NCBI GenBank assembly: GCA_020631735.1
Contig: CM036168.1
Location: forward strand, 99,056,932-99,120,931
Length of the DNA: 64,000 nt
Direction: 5' to 3'
Origin: Saccharum officinarum
Lineage: Eukaryota; Streptophyta; Magnoliopsida; Poales; Poaceae
Shown: positions 25,426-38,018 of the stretch, piece by piece
How positions within the stretch are numbered: the first letter of the stretch is position 1
Layout: every line of letters starts with the position of its first letter
The notes under the pieces: generated by a model
The model's input: the letters and a program-made list of their open reading frames with translations, nothing else
Told to the model about the DNA's origin: nothing
The model's database searches: none
Program-made: the position numbers and the translations under genes

Positions 25426-26928
25426 TGAAACGACCTTAATTTCCACGAAGGGAAATCCACAGAGTCGAAGTGTATTAAGACCGCGATGGATCTTATTACC
25501 CAAATTCCAATCGAATACCACATCCATACAATGATAATATCAGAGTACAAATAATGCAGAATTACATTAATTATTACAGCGCCGCATTGGCGGAAACAAA
25601 AGTAGCATTTAATCAGAACAGCTTGAAGATAAGATCGCCAAACTCGAGCGTAGGCACGAACCCCTCAACCAACAAACTCCTCGGAGCTATACTCCTCTGC
25701 AGAACCTGTGCCAAAAACTTATCAGTACGATTTGTACTAGCCACTCCCATCCCTATGAGCATTGCTTTGTGGGTTTGGATGCAACATGGTTGTATTCAAA
25801 AGAAACCTATAGGGCTGGGGCTTCCTATGCAGTAGCATATCAAGTGTATAATATAATTGATCAAGTTTTAACACCATTCCCACACTCGATCCACTCCATT
25901 CCCTTTTCCGAGCCAGATTACGATCCTGGGATCAACATACCACCAACTCCACACTATTCCACACCATCGCTCAATCGACAGGCCAACTCCCTCTCGGCAC
26001 TGTCTCAAAGCCTGTAGCCCCTGGCTAAGACCGACACTCTCTTTTGGGGGAAGAAGAGAATGACTCATCTCTCTATCTAGTTTAAGCGAAACCTAGGAAA
26101 GGTCCATAGCCGACGAGTCGGCACATGTATCGATCGATCAACCATACACTCTACAGAGGTTTTACATAACCACAAGATCCGCCTTCCTTGCTGACCATCG
26201 TCAACTGGGCTGATTCCGGCTGCTTGCTAGCCTAAGATAATTCCACTCTACCATTCAGCCCTGGTTCACCCCAAGTCGAGTCTGGGGTGGCTGAAACTGT
26301 GAGTCATGAGCCAGGTCCACAAGGTCTCCATGAAGTCTTGGTAGGGTGTGGGGGGAAATCCTCTGTACCCCGTACCTCCTTACACTGTCCGCTATCAACC
26401 TAGCAGTAGTGGCAAAATCCTACCAAGTAGTCCAGCCATCCCGCACCATATAGGGCGAGTGGTACGTAAGGCTTCCCGGTGAATCTGAGTACTAGTAAGT
26501 CCTTAGGGATGACCAAGCCAGAATGTCTCCATCAGGGTTTCCTTTACCGTGCCACCACAACACCTCCAACCCGGGCTCCACCCATCACAGGTTCACAACC
26601 AGGTCCACCTCATATACCTTTTACCCACCACAGGTATACATTTCCAGGGGTGCCCAGGTAGCATCCCATGGTAAGACTTGCCCCAGGCTCATCGTATACT
26701 CTAACTTGGTTGACTCAACCCTCACCCTCCACACACCCAAGTCACACACGCAGCACTCTCCCCAAAGTCCAGGTAACACCAGTTTCCACCACGCACATAG
26801 TATAAGCGTAGTAGAAGTATAAATAAGGAATTATAGAGCAATAAGCGTGTGTCTAGCAAATAGCAGGGTATGTAGGGGTAAGGTTGCGTCAAGGTAAAGG
26901 CTTTCAAGCGAGCATACTACCATGCAAA

Positions 26929-27472
26929 TAGCGATGAAAACGGACAGAAACGGACGGAAAAACCCTATTTCTACTTCTGTTTCTATATTTTTTTTGGCGG
27001 AAACGGAATCGGGTTCGGAAAATACGGGTTCGGAAACGGAATCGGAATATGCGGACATACGGAAACGAACAAATACGGACGGAGAGCCGGAAAATTAAAT
27101 TAAGATCACGTAATATAATATTATCAAAGTATACATATATAAAGTCATGTAATAATATATACAAAGTTTAATATTCATTTACATGCTATGTACGTGTACA
27201 TAACATGCATATTTGGTGATTCGTAGTTATATTAACATAACATAAGGACATGCAATTGTTGAACATGTTGAGCATAGATTGAAAACGAGATAAAAACGGA
27301 ATAAATACGGGTCTATTCCATATTAAAACGGGATTACTCGGAAACAGACGGAAAATACCATTTTCTACTTCCGCAAATACGAAAACGGGATCTCGCAAAT
27401 ACGGAAACGGACGGAAAAATATAGAAACGGAACGGTACGGTACGGGAAAAATTCTGTCCGTTTTCATCCCTA
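26929..27472. mobile_element. Non-autonomous hAT element
   Basis: Primary copy of 11232-11775. It is 544 bp with inverted ends of about 20 bp, a perfect 8-bp duplication catgcaaa at 26921-26928 and 27473-27480, and dense CGGAAACGG-like subterminal repeats. No ORF. Confidence 0.9.
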
Positions 27473-27904
27473 CATGCAAATCCTACCATAAAGTTGAGTA
27501 AAGCGATAGCAGTTCTATATTAGCCATTCGTAATAGGTGCTACGAGATTTGGGTGGGATGTGGCACCTTCAGTGTAGTCGTCTCCGTTCTCCTCACGGTA
27601 CTCACGGTCCTCGTCCGTCAGGTTCTCCTCCGAGTCTGCATCGTTTGCATTATAGTCGCGTTAGCGACGTCTATAGAATAGCACAAAGAAGCAATAAAAA
27701 TTCAAAAGAGCCAAATTCACTCAAACATGGGTTTATTGCGTAGAGCTTGATTTTAGATGAATTTTGGTCCTGGTTTCGTATTTTTTCGAGGTCGTATGAA
27801 TTAGTTATGAATTTCCGAAGTTTAAATTATTTCTGAAATTGGATAAAGGCTGGATTAATCCTGGGCTGACACGTGTCGTGTTGTGGTTGGCCCACGTGGC
27901 TAGC

Positions 27905-28384
27905 TGACGTCAGCATGACGGTTCCGAGCTGACAGGTGGGGCCCAGCTGACGTCAGCATGACGTCAGCATGACGTCATCAACGTCGTCAGCTCCGACAAG
28001 TGGGTCCAGGGACTCTTGGGTCACTGACATGTGGGTCCAGTCAAAGTCAACATTGGTCAACGTCGAGTCAACGGTCAACGGTCAGCGGTCAACAGTCAGG
28101 GTCACTGACATGTGGACCTGGTCTGCTGACGTCAGCCGCTGATGTCAGCGTGACGTCAGCATGACGTCACCTCGGTTGTGCTAGCTTCTGACATGTGGGT
28201 CCTACGTGACGTCATCGTGACGTCAACGTGTGGGTCCAGGGTGTCCGTGTCACCGACCGGTGGGGTCGGGGTGCTGTCTTCATCAGCTGACGTTATCATG
28301 ACGTCAGCGTGATGTCACTGTGGCAATCCCCACCACTGACGTGTGGGTCCCGCGTGACGTCATCGCGACCTCAGCATGACGTCA
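27905..28384. promoter_or_regulatory. Cluster of twelve TGACGTCA palindromes in the T1 LTR
   Basis: Primary copy of 12208-12686. It has the same twelve octamers with GTGGGTCC and GTCAAC spacers. In T1 orientation it lies about 2.2-2.7 kb into the LTR. No TATA box was tied to it. Confidence 0.5.
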
Positions 28385-30604
28385 CCATTTGACGTGTGGG
28401 TCCAGCAACTCTGTGTCGCTGACATGTGGGGCCAGGTCAACAGTCAACGTTGACCGGTCAACGGTCAACTCGGGTCGGGTCCAAACTGGGCCAGTTGGGC
28501 TCGGGTTGGGCCGGTCCGGGCCGAACACGTGGGCAAGCTGTGACGCTGCCACGTCACGGCCGTGGGCTCTTATTGGGCCTCGGGTTCACGCTGTGGGCGT
28601 GGGCTCGGCTCACGGTGGACCCAAGTTCACGGTCCATGGACCGCAGACTGGTCTACGATGAACCGAGTCCATTGACTGCTTCTTTTGGCACGGCTCATAT
28701 GCACCGAGTTCACGCAGGAGTGTCAGCGAGGAGGGGGGTGTTCCCCTGTTTTTCTCCCGCGGTGGTGCTCCTGCCGGCGGCGAGCTGGCTGTGAGCCCCT
28801 GCGTCGGCGCTGGTGTCCGATTAGGGTGGGGAAATGCTTCCCTGGGCCACGGCGACTGCGTCTGCGGGATCAAGGTGGCGACTAGAGCTTCCCAAGGTGC
28901 TGGCCATGGCAAGCGGTGGCTTGGCGACGCCGGAGCGCGTGGGCAGGGCTGCAGCGTCGGTGAGAGGGTCATCGGAGGGGCGTGTGAGCTTCACGAACCC
29001 TCAGCGGTCGTCATGGGTGAGTTAACGGGGCTCCCTAAGCTCCCAAAGGCTCTGGCCATGGCGGTGGGTTGTCACGGAGGCGCCTCGATGCTCCGATAGT
29101 GCGCGAACGTCGACGCAAGACTCTGGTGGCTTCCTACTTCAGCCTAGGGTCGCGCGGGGTGTCTTAGGATGTGGTGGTTCGACCTAGGGTGCTAACGGCT
29201 CCAAACTCCCGACAGGGTGCGTGCGAGATCCTTGTCGTGGCCGCGCTCTGGCCGCGGCGCACGTGCGCTGTGCGTGAACCGCAAAGGCTTTCTCGAGCAT
29301 GTGTGCTCGATGTCGCCCCACCTCGGTGCTTCTACATGTTCGTGGTGTGCGAACGGTAATGTGGAGTCTAGGTGCAAGGTGTGCACTGCAAGGGCGCGGT
29401 GCGTTCATGGAGGTCTAGCGAACCCATGGGCTAGGAGGGGTCTCAGCGGCGTACGGCTCACCGTCGGTGTTGAGGGCGAGAGGATAGTGGTGCAGTGGCG
29501 GGTTGTGGCCGTGTAGCTCCAGAAGCCATGCAGTGCTGACCCTGCGACCGTGATGAGGACGACCGTGTCTCCCTTGGCTCCGGTGGCTCCGAAGGTGTTC
29601 CGATGGTGCCTTCCCCTATTTCTCTCCTTCCCTCCTTCCTCCCTTGGTTCTCTTTCTCTTGGCTCGGGTGTGCAGAGGGTAGCCACCCGGTGGTGGCGGG
29701 GCATTGAGAGCTTGGGTGCTAGGGTGATCGGGGCTAGGCCTTTATAGCCGAACGCCAAGCTTCCATGGCAGTTTTGGGCGAACGACGGCAGATGCGCGAG
29801 GCGCATCCAACGGTAGCGTGAGGTTGCGTGGGTGCGGCGCTAGGCGGGGGACAAGACCTTGCCCGGTGCGTGATCCCCTGGCCCACTCTTGCAGGTGCTG
29901 TCGAGGCTTGGTCGGGCGCGGATGAAGGCGTGGGGAAGAAGACGACCCTATGGCGAGTGGGTCTGTCTTGACAGTGGCAGCAAGCGAAGCGGGGAAGCGT
30001 GCGGGCGTGAGCGACGTGCGCTGACGCGTGGGGCCAAACGGCAGCGGCAGCGGCAGCGGGCGAAGCTGGGCGCGCGGGCGGGTAGTGGTCACCTGGGCCG
30101 GCAGCTGGGCCGCACGTGTGCGCGCTGGAGCTGGCCGCTTGAGCGATGGCTTGGGCTGGATTGCTGGGCCGAGCAGCTAGGCTGCGAGGCAGGCCTAGTC
30201 TTTTGCTTCTCCTTTCCTTTTCCTTTTTCTGATTTGATTTCTTTTCCATCATTTGAATTCAAATTTGGTTGGAAATTTGAATTCCAAATTGATGTAATTT
30301 AGGGAATTGATGTAACCAATTATGGTGTGTTTCTTAGAAAATGTTGCTAAGCATAACAAATAGAGAAAAGAAAATCCAAATCACAATTTGAGTTAACAAT
30401 GTATGCAATATTTCATTTGTTAGAATTTAAATAAACATAATTGGTGTTAGGCATGCTATGCTTATGCGCTAACTTGGGTTGGGTTAGACCTAATGCATCT
30501 CTTAGGTTGGGTTACCATACATGACACTCATCATCACATGGAAGTTTTGAGAAAATTTTTTTGGTAGTTGGTATTTTTGGTGTGTAGATTCTTGGGTTGT
30601 TACA

Positions 30605-30620
30605 GTCCTACCCCCTTAAC
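30605..30620 (-). other. Polypurine tract of T1
   Basis: The minus strand reads GTTAAGGGGGTAGGAC, ending directly at the LTR start TGTAACAACC. It primes plus-strand DNA synthesis in LTR elements. Confidence 0.85.
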
Positions 30621-30638
30621 AGAATCTCGTCCCCGAGA

Positions 30639-33594
30639 TTAAAGCGTAACGTACTCTTTGAAAAGATAAGGATAGTGTAGCCGGAGGTCAGACTCTTTCT
30701 CCCATGTTGCTTCTCTCTCTGTGTGATTTCTCCATTGGATCTTGCACATAGGAATAGTCTTGCTTCGAGTCTCTTTGGTATCTCTGTCCAGAATCCTGAT
30801 AGGATGTTCTTGATACTCAAGTGTATCTTGAATGTCAAGTATACCAGTCGGGATTACTTCATCGGGTACTCTTAAACATTTGCGTAGCTAGGATACATGG
30901 AATACAGGATGTACACCCGTCAATTCCGCAGGTAACTCAAGTTTGTAGGCGAGCTTTCCAATTCTCTTGCAAATCTTGTATGGGCCAACAAATCTAGGGG
31001 CAAGCTTGCCTTTCACATGAAATCTGACCGTTCCACGTAGTGGGGATACCTTGAGATATACGAAGTCCCCCATATTGAACTCCAGTTCTCTTCTTCGTTT
31101 GTCCGCATTGCTCTTGTATCGACTTTGGGCAATTCTCAAATTCTCTCTTACCTGAGCAACTCCTTCTTCTGCATCTTGAATCTTAGCAGAGTCAAAGAAT
31201 GATCTTTCTCCCGGTTGGGACCACATCAAAGGTGTCTTACAAGGTCTGCCATATAGAGCTTCAAATGGCGACATCTTGATGCTGGCTTGGTAGCTATTGT
31301 TGTAAGAAAACTCTGCATAGGGTAGACATTTCTCCCAATCAGAGCCGTAATTCAGTACACTAGCGCGAAGCATGTCTTCTAAGATCTGATTTACTCGCTC
31401 TGTCTATCCATCTGTCTGTGGGTGGTAAGCGGTACTGAAATCAAGTTTGGTTCCAATAGACTTGTGCAGAGCTTCCTAGAATCGGGACACAAATTGAGGA
31501 CCACGATTAGATACAATACTAGAGGGAGCTCCATGCAACCTGAGAATATGCTCAATATATAGATCTGCTAATTTTTCTGCATTGGTCTTGGTCTTCACTG
31601 GTACGAAGTGAGCAACCTTGGTTAAACGATCAACAATCACCCAGATGGAATCATTGCCTTTCAGTGAACGAGGTAATCCAACTATGAAATCCATGGATAT
31701 GCCCTCCCATTTCCATTCCGGGACGTCAAGAGGCTTTAACAATCCTGCAGGCCTCTAATGTTCAGCCTTGACTCTATTGCAGGTATCACATCGTGCCACG
31801 TGTCCTGCAATGTCTATCTTCATACCTTTCCACCAAAAGTGTTTTCTCAAGTCCTGATACATCTTTAAACCTCTAGGGTGAATACAATACTTAGAATCAT
31901 GAGCTTCTGACAAAATTTCCTCTCGTAGGACTAGATCAGAAGGCACACAGATTCTGTCCTTAAACCAAATGGTTCCTTGTTCATCTTCATGGTGGTTGGT
32001 CTTATAGCCTAGTTTCATTAGACCACGGAGATAGTCAATCTCCTTACACATTTTTTGAGCTTGACGAATGCGATCCGTGAGATCATACTGTATGCGGAGC
32101 TCATTCAGCAAGCCATGTGGTTGTATCTCAAGTTGGAAGTCATCAATCTCTTCCTTGAGCTCAGGTGGTACGGATTCAGTGATCAAAGTGTGACAGTAAC
32201 TCTTGCGACTAAGAGCATCTGCGACTACGTTAGCTTTTCCCAGATGGTAGTGAATTTCCAAGTCATAGTCCTTGATCAACTCTAACCATCGACGTTGCCT
32301 CATATTCAGATCCTCTTGAGTGAAAAAGTACTTCAAGCTCTTGTGATCGGTGTAAATATCACACTTATTGCCTATCAAGTAGTGCCTCCAGATCTTTAAA
32401 GCATGAACAACTGCTGCTAACTCAAGGTCATGTGTAGGGTATCGATTCTCATGTTCTTCCAGCTGTCGAGAAGCATAAGCTATCACTCTTCCATCTTGCA
32501 TTAATACACACCCAAGTCCTTGTCGAGATGCATCACAATAGACCATGAAATCTTTGTCGATATCGGGCAATGCTAACACAGGAGTTGTGGTAAGTCTCTG
32601 TTTCAATTCCTAGAAGCTTTGTTCGCATTCGGGCGTCCATTCAAAATCCTTAGTCTTCTTCAGCAGGTTGGTCATCGGACGGGCTATCTTGGAGAAGTTT
32701 TCGATGAATCGGCGATAATACCCAGCCAATCCCAAGAAACTTCTGACTTCTGTCACATTACGGGGTTGTTCCCATTCCTTCACAGCCTCAATCTTAGCTA
32801 GGTCCACTGCAACACCTTCAACTGATAATACGTGGCCTAAGAAGGCAACTTCTTGTAGCCAGAACTCACATTTGCTGAACTTTGCGTAGAGCTGATGTTG
32901 GGCTGGTCTCTCAAGCACCGTTCTTAGATGATGTTCATGTTCTTCAGCGGTGGATGAATAGACCAGGATGTCATCAATGAATACCACCACAAACTTATCC
33001 AATTCGTCCATGAAAACCTTATTCATCATATTCATGAAGTATGCGGGAGCATTTGTGAGTCCAAAGGATACCATAGTGAACTCGAACTGACCATACCTAG
33101 TTACAAAAGCTGTCTTCGGTATGTCACTCCCTCGAATCTTCATCTGATGGTAGCCAGATCTAAGATCGATCTTGGAGAAATACTTAGCACCTCGAAGTTG
33201 ATCAAGCAGATCATCAATTCTCGGCAGGGGGTACTTGTTCTGGATGGTGACTGCGTTCAAGTTACGGTAATCTATGCACATTCTCATTGAGCCATCTTTC
33301 TTCTTAACGAACGGAACAGGGGATCCCTAGGGTGAAGCACTAGGTCTGATATATCCCTTCGAGATGAGCTCTTCTAGCTGTTTCTTGAGTTCGGCCAGTT
33401 CATCAACTGACATGCGATAGGGTCTCTTGGCAATGGGTCCTGTTCCCGGCAAAAGATCAATGATGAACTCCACATCACGGTCCGGTGGCATTCCTAGTAA
33501 TTCTTCAAGGAATACATCAGGATAGTCTCTGACCATAGGCACATCATAAACTATCTTTTCCTCCTTTAGTGATTCTGATCTTGCCTTAAGGGCA
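30639..33594 (-). pseudogene. T1 pol: protease end, RT, RNase H, integrase, chromodomain
   Basis: Pol of a Ty3/gypsy chromovirus, read in one unshifted frame for about 985 codons. In order: end of protease and linker ([17 protein letters not shown]); RT with FIDDILVYS (about 32970-32996); RNase H with [11 protein letters not shown] and IYTDHKSL; integrase HHCC zinc finger ending CDTCNRV; DDE core; and a C-terminal chromodomain-like segment (CKIQWRNHTEREATWE) before TAA at 30639. Six in-frame stops, all TAG, occur at 33327, 32610, 31755, 31476, 31404 and 30888. By comparison with related proteins they replace Trp, Gln, Gln, Trp, Gln and Gln. The second catalytic Asp of integrase appears as Asn (VSNRGPQF, codon 31506-31508). 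The gene stops at 33594 where solo LTR A is inserted, and its upstream end is at 53908. Confidence 0.93.
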
Positions 33595-36500
33595 CATAGT
33601 GTAACACCCCAGGTGTTTATCACCAATTAGGCAGTGGGGTTGAGCTCAAACATGATAGATTAGTGGAGATGACGATGCCAAAGTCAAACCTATGGAAATA
33701 AACCCTAACCTAAACTTAGATATTGCACACTTGCTTACATATAGGCTCAATTAAAAGATATATGCTTGGGTTTTGTTATCAAAGTATCTTCACATGTCTC
33801 ACATCAATAACTATCTATATTGATCCCTAGAAAAGTTTCGTAAAGTTTAGAATCAAAAAGTCACATGAAATGATAAGTTATATGCTTGTTTGGATTATGA
33901 CTAAAACCTGCCTTACATCCCATGGGAACTAGTGTTGTGCAACATACAAATGCAATATGTGCAACACATCTTGGACACATGTGGAACACCCTAGTGGAAC
34001 ATGTGTAGCATGTATCTTGAAACAACCACATGAAATGACTATAGCATTTCACTTGAGTTCTATGTTTCAAGGCATATGAGGCCTACACTTTTATGCAACC
34101 TATGCATGGTGGGTATGTTTGGCCTCTACAACACCTTAACTACACTTAGGACACTCCATGGAACAATGTTCATGTTGATCATTTTGCCTAAATGTGCTTC
34201 TAAGTGATGGTTGACCATGTATGGACCCTAGAACCCTTTTGTTTGACCATTTCAAAAGTGTGACCTAGAAGCTTTGCATGACTGTGCACCCTTTAACAAA
34301 GTTGTAGGGAATTTTATAAGGAACAAACTTTGTTTAAGAGTCAAGTAATGAAAATGTAGGGAACATGCTCAAATAGGGACCCAAATCAGTTTTGACCTGC
34401 TGTTTGGCACTTAGCCAATTTGGCTAAGTCTGGACTGTACAACAGTTTCAAGTAGCTTACTTTGGAGCACTCTACCTCCCAAACTAGGTAGAACCAGCTC
34501 TAGCTCATATTGGCAATATTGTAGTGCTCACATAGTTCTATGATTTTGTCAACAACACTATGACCTAATTCCCACTAGTACAAGAGCTACAGAGCCTCAA
34601 AGATCGTGTTTCAGTTGGGTTCCTACTGAAATTGAAATTTCAGTTTCGTGTGCTCGACTTTGGAGCTCTGTATATTGTGATCTAAGCTGAACCAGCTCAA
34701 GGTCCTTTAATAAAAGTTGTAGATTGAGTTGTGTACAACAAACTTTGCTTTTAGAGCATACCATTTTTCAGCTTGAAAATAAGTCAAACAATGGGCCAAA
34801 GTTTGAATCTAAAGCTATTTTCAGACTTAGAATATTTAAGCCCGAGATTAGTAACAACTTGATTGACATGTCATGTTCTCATAATTTTGTTAAGTAACTT
34901 GGCTTGATCCCAAAATAAAATTTGTAGCTGACATCTTGGAGGAGAACATACAAAAAGTTGAGATCAGTTTGACCGAGTCTTGACCTCCGAAGGCGAGTTT
35001 CCGTGACCATTTTCAACACGTTGACATTGCCATATTGGGGACTAATTACCCGCTGATCTATCGCTCTAATGGCCATGCAACCTTAATAGAAGTTGTAGGG
35101 TATCGAGTGGGCTCCAACTTTGCTTCTTGGCTCATGTCCAAATTCGGACCCAAGCAGGCCCAAAAACGGTCTCCAAGTTAGGCACAGCGACGCGTGACAC
35201 GTATTCGATGAAATGTCCGAACCACCGACACGTGCTCTGGGCGTGGTGGCCATGCACCAGTGCACCTTCACCATGGATGCCGCGTGTCCTCCTCTCTGCC
35301 GTGCGTCCGCGCCTCACTTGGCATGGTGGAGCAACTGAGCGACCGCCCGAGCTCCTTCCCATCCCCCTTCAGTCCATTTCCTCTCCTCCTCGCGCGTCCA
35401 GCTCGAGCTTCGGAGCTCGCCACCATGGCCACCGGGCCGAGCTCGAGGGCCACTGTCGTTCCTCCACCGAGCATGTCCTCGCATCCCCCTGAAGCCCGTA
35501 GCAGCACCGTCGGGCCTTACTGCATCTTGTGCGCCGCTTCCTCGGTCGCGCAGCCGCCTGCAGCATGCTGCCGCCGGAGCACTGGCCACCGGCGCCGCCC
35601 GCCTCCATGGCCAGCCGACCGGGGGTCATCTCAAGCCGAGCTTGAGAGGTCCCTTGGGTGCGTGTGGGTCCCTGGTGCCGCACGGGCGCCCTCGCCGCCG
35701 GTGACCCCCCCTTCGCCGGAGACCCGGCCAGCTTCCTCCCCTGTTCGTCCGCTCTGTGTCTCTGTGAAGAAGAAGATGGTTTTGTCCCTATGACGAGTGG
35801 GCCCACCTGAAAACAGCAATACCACATCAAATCTACAGATTTTCTTTTATCTTGTAAAATCTATATCTCATATTTGGTAGCTCCAAAAATTGTGCAATTT
35901 GTTTTGTTGGAATCCTTGTGAAGTGCTCTGCATGTTAGGGTAATCAGTTGTGCCATGCATGCATGTGTTTGTGCTGTAGAAATTCATTAGTGAAAAGTGG
36001 TTTTGGAAATGGATTAACTTGCTTTCATCAATATCTAGAGTTTTAGAAGTCCAAAATTAGTGATTCCAATTTTGTTGGTCTTCTAGTAACATGCACTATC
36101 TAAGAAAAATATAAAACTTATAGGTTGTTTCCGGGTTTCAGGATGTTTTACCTAGATCTTGTTAAATGGAAAATAAATGCTTGTTTTCCTTGTTATTTTT
36201 ACATCTTGTGTTGTGATGCTCCAATTGATGTGAAATTATTATGGTAGGATTGTCATGCTATGGATGTATTGTGGTATAAATTTCATGGTTATTGCTTACT
36301 GTATGCTCAAGTTATTGATTTAACTTGTTTATAGCTTGATAAATAGCTTATAAATAATATATAAATGATAAAATAGAAAATGTTGTTCCATTACCTTAGT
36401 ATTATGTTTCTCTATCATATTGATTCATAATATGGCCTTGTGTTCACAGAAAATATTGAGTTTTAGGTTTAACTTGCTCTCCCATGATTTATTGCTATAG

Positions 36501-38018
36501 CAATTTGTCTTTTTCATAGAGGTTGATATACATGTCCAAATGGTTTCAAATTTGGACAGTAGACTTTTGGGAGCAGGTGTAGGTCACTGTAATTTTGGTA
36601 GAATTTATTGTGCACCTTGGATATGTGTTCATAATTCCACCTAATTATCTAAGATAAATTAAGAAATGTATTAAAATAATTTATCTAGGAATGGACACTA
36701 TGTTTTCTGGTGTTCATTAGTCATGTGTGACATGTTGGTAAAGTTGGTTTTGTCTAATTATATTTTTGCAACATAAGTTAATAATTATTTCTTGCAGATG
36801 AGGTTTCTGGACAGATCTGGGAACTTAGCAAAGTTCTTCATGTTAATGTGCTTTGTTGTGAAACTTATTTATACAAAAGTTGTAGATAATTTATGTATCT
36901 AGCTGCTGTTAAAATTTGGTTGAATTTCACCATGTGGTTTAGGAGTTATAACTGTTTAAAGTTGGAGTACAGAATTGCTTGCTCTCTGTCTTGTTAGATC
37001 AGTTGCTGTGTTTATGTAAATTCGACATGTTAAACTTTGGAATCATTCTGTGATGATTATAAATGTAATATAGATAATTTCATAAGCTTTCTATAATGTC
37101 TTGTTACAAGTCAATTGGAGTTACAGAACTCCAGTTATGTTTGATTTAACCAGCTGCTGTTCTGATCTTCGAAAAATGGCAGATTCTAAATTAAGTTGTT
37201 GCTTCACCTTGCTTTGCTATGTTGATTTCTAAAGAGTGATATACACCTTGTTAGTGTTAAGTGTGCTTGAGATCTTGTGTGACTTGTGTCATAATCGATA
37301 TGCTGGTCATCTTCTAAGGATATGCTTAAGTGATAGTTAAGTTGATTAACTCTAGTGCCCATGTGAACTTGGTGTGCTGGTATGAATGTTGTGTTATTGC
37401 ATTTCTATGTATTTATACATATGCATTGTTGCACCTCATTTAGGTACGCTAGCTGAAAACGTGAAGGACGTGATGTGGATCCAACCTGAAGATGGAGTTG
37501 GTGGATCCATTCCAAAGATAGAAGGATCGGACAAGTGGTAGATTGGAGGTTGCTCGCCAAGTGACTTCATCTGACATACTCTAACTTGAGTCAGATCCCA
37601 GGCAAGTCCCGGAGCATTATAAGCCTCCTACCTTCAAAGCAATTAATTCTATATATATTATAAGTATTGTTGCATTAAGTGGTAGGAGTTGGTTGGAAAC
37701 CCTTGCTGCATTATATCATTCCTTGTCCAGATATATGAATCCTTGAATCCTACATAGATTAGGATCGAGTAGATGCTTAGCCCTGCTTTAAGCGGTAGAA
37801 GTCAGGTGATTTCCTGTCACTTGCGAGATATAGGGATATTCATATATGGCACGGTTGGCTATATTTGCTATCGTGGAAAGGAACCATGTGTTAATAAAAT
37901 GAAATGAGACCGGGCGGGATGACGATAGTGAAGCAACAAGGCATGGAGGTCTTGGGTGTGAATCTGTCCCCGTCTGAGTCGTTTAAGGACCGATTCGCTG
38001 TACGTCCTTGAGTCATGT

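Larger units (their letters stand above)
25426..30604 (-). mobile_element. 3' LTR (5.2 kb) of Tekay/Del-like chromovirus T1
   Basis: On the minus strand it starts TGTAACAACC and ends GGTCGTTTCA. The last ten bases reverse-complemented give TGAAACGACC, matching the start at 8 of 10 positions, as expected of LTR ends. The right boundary is fixed by the polypurine tract at 30605 and by the stop codon of T1 pol 35 bases further on. The left boundary is where G1 RT breaks off. Inside are a hAT derivative (26929-27472), a TGACGTCA cluster (27905-28384) and a GC-rich part (28600-30200) with ORFs I do not recognise. At 5179 bp it is very long even for this clade; the hAT insertion explains about 550 bp. 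Confidence 0.85.

Noticed and set aside
28389..30302. GC-rich ORFs as host genes
   Set aside because: They overlap on both strands, have no conserved motif, and lie inside defined ends of the T1 LTR.
1..30341. Biological tandem duplication of 15.7 kb
   Set aside because: Cannot be fully excluded, but the near-absence of substitutions, the homopolymer-type indels, their rise at the contig end and the 100-N gap point to assembly.
35127..35830. ORF of 177 codons as a gene within LTR A
   Set aside because: Competing ORFs on both strands, low-complexity Pro/Ser/Arg composition and no recognised domain.
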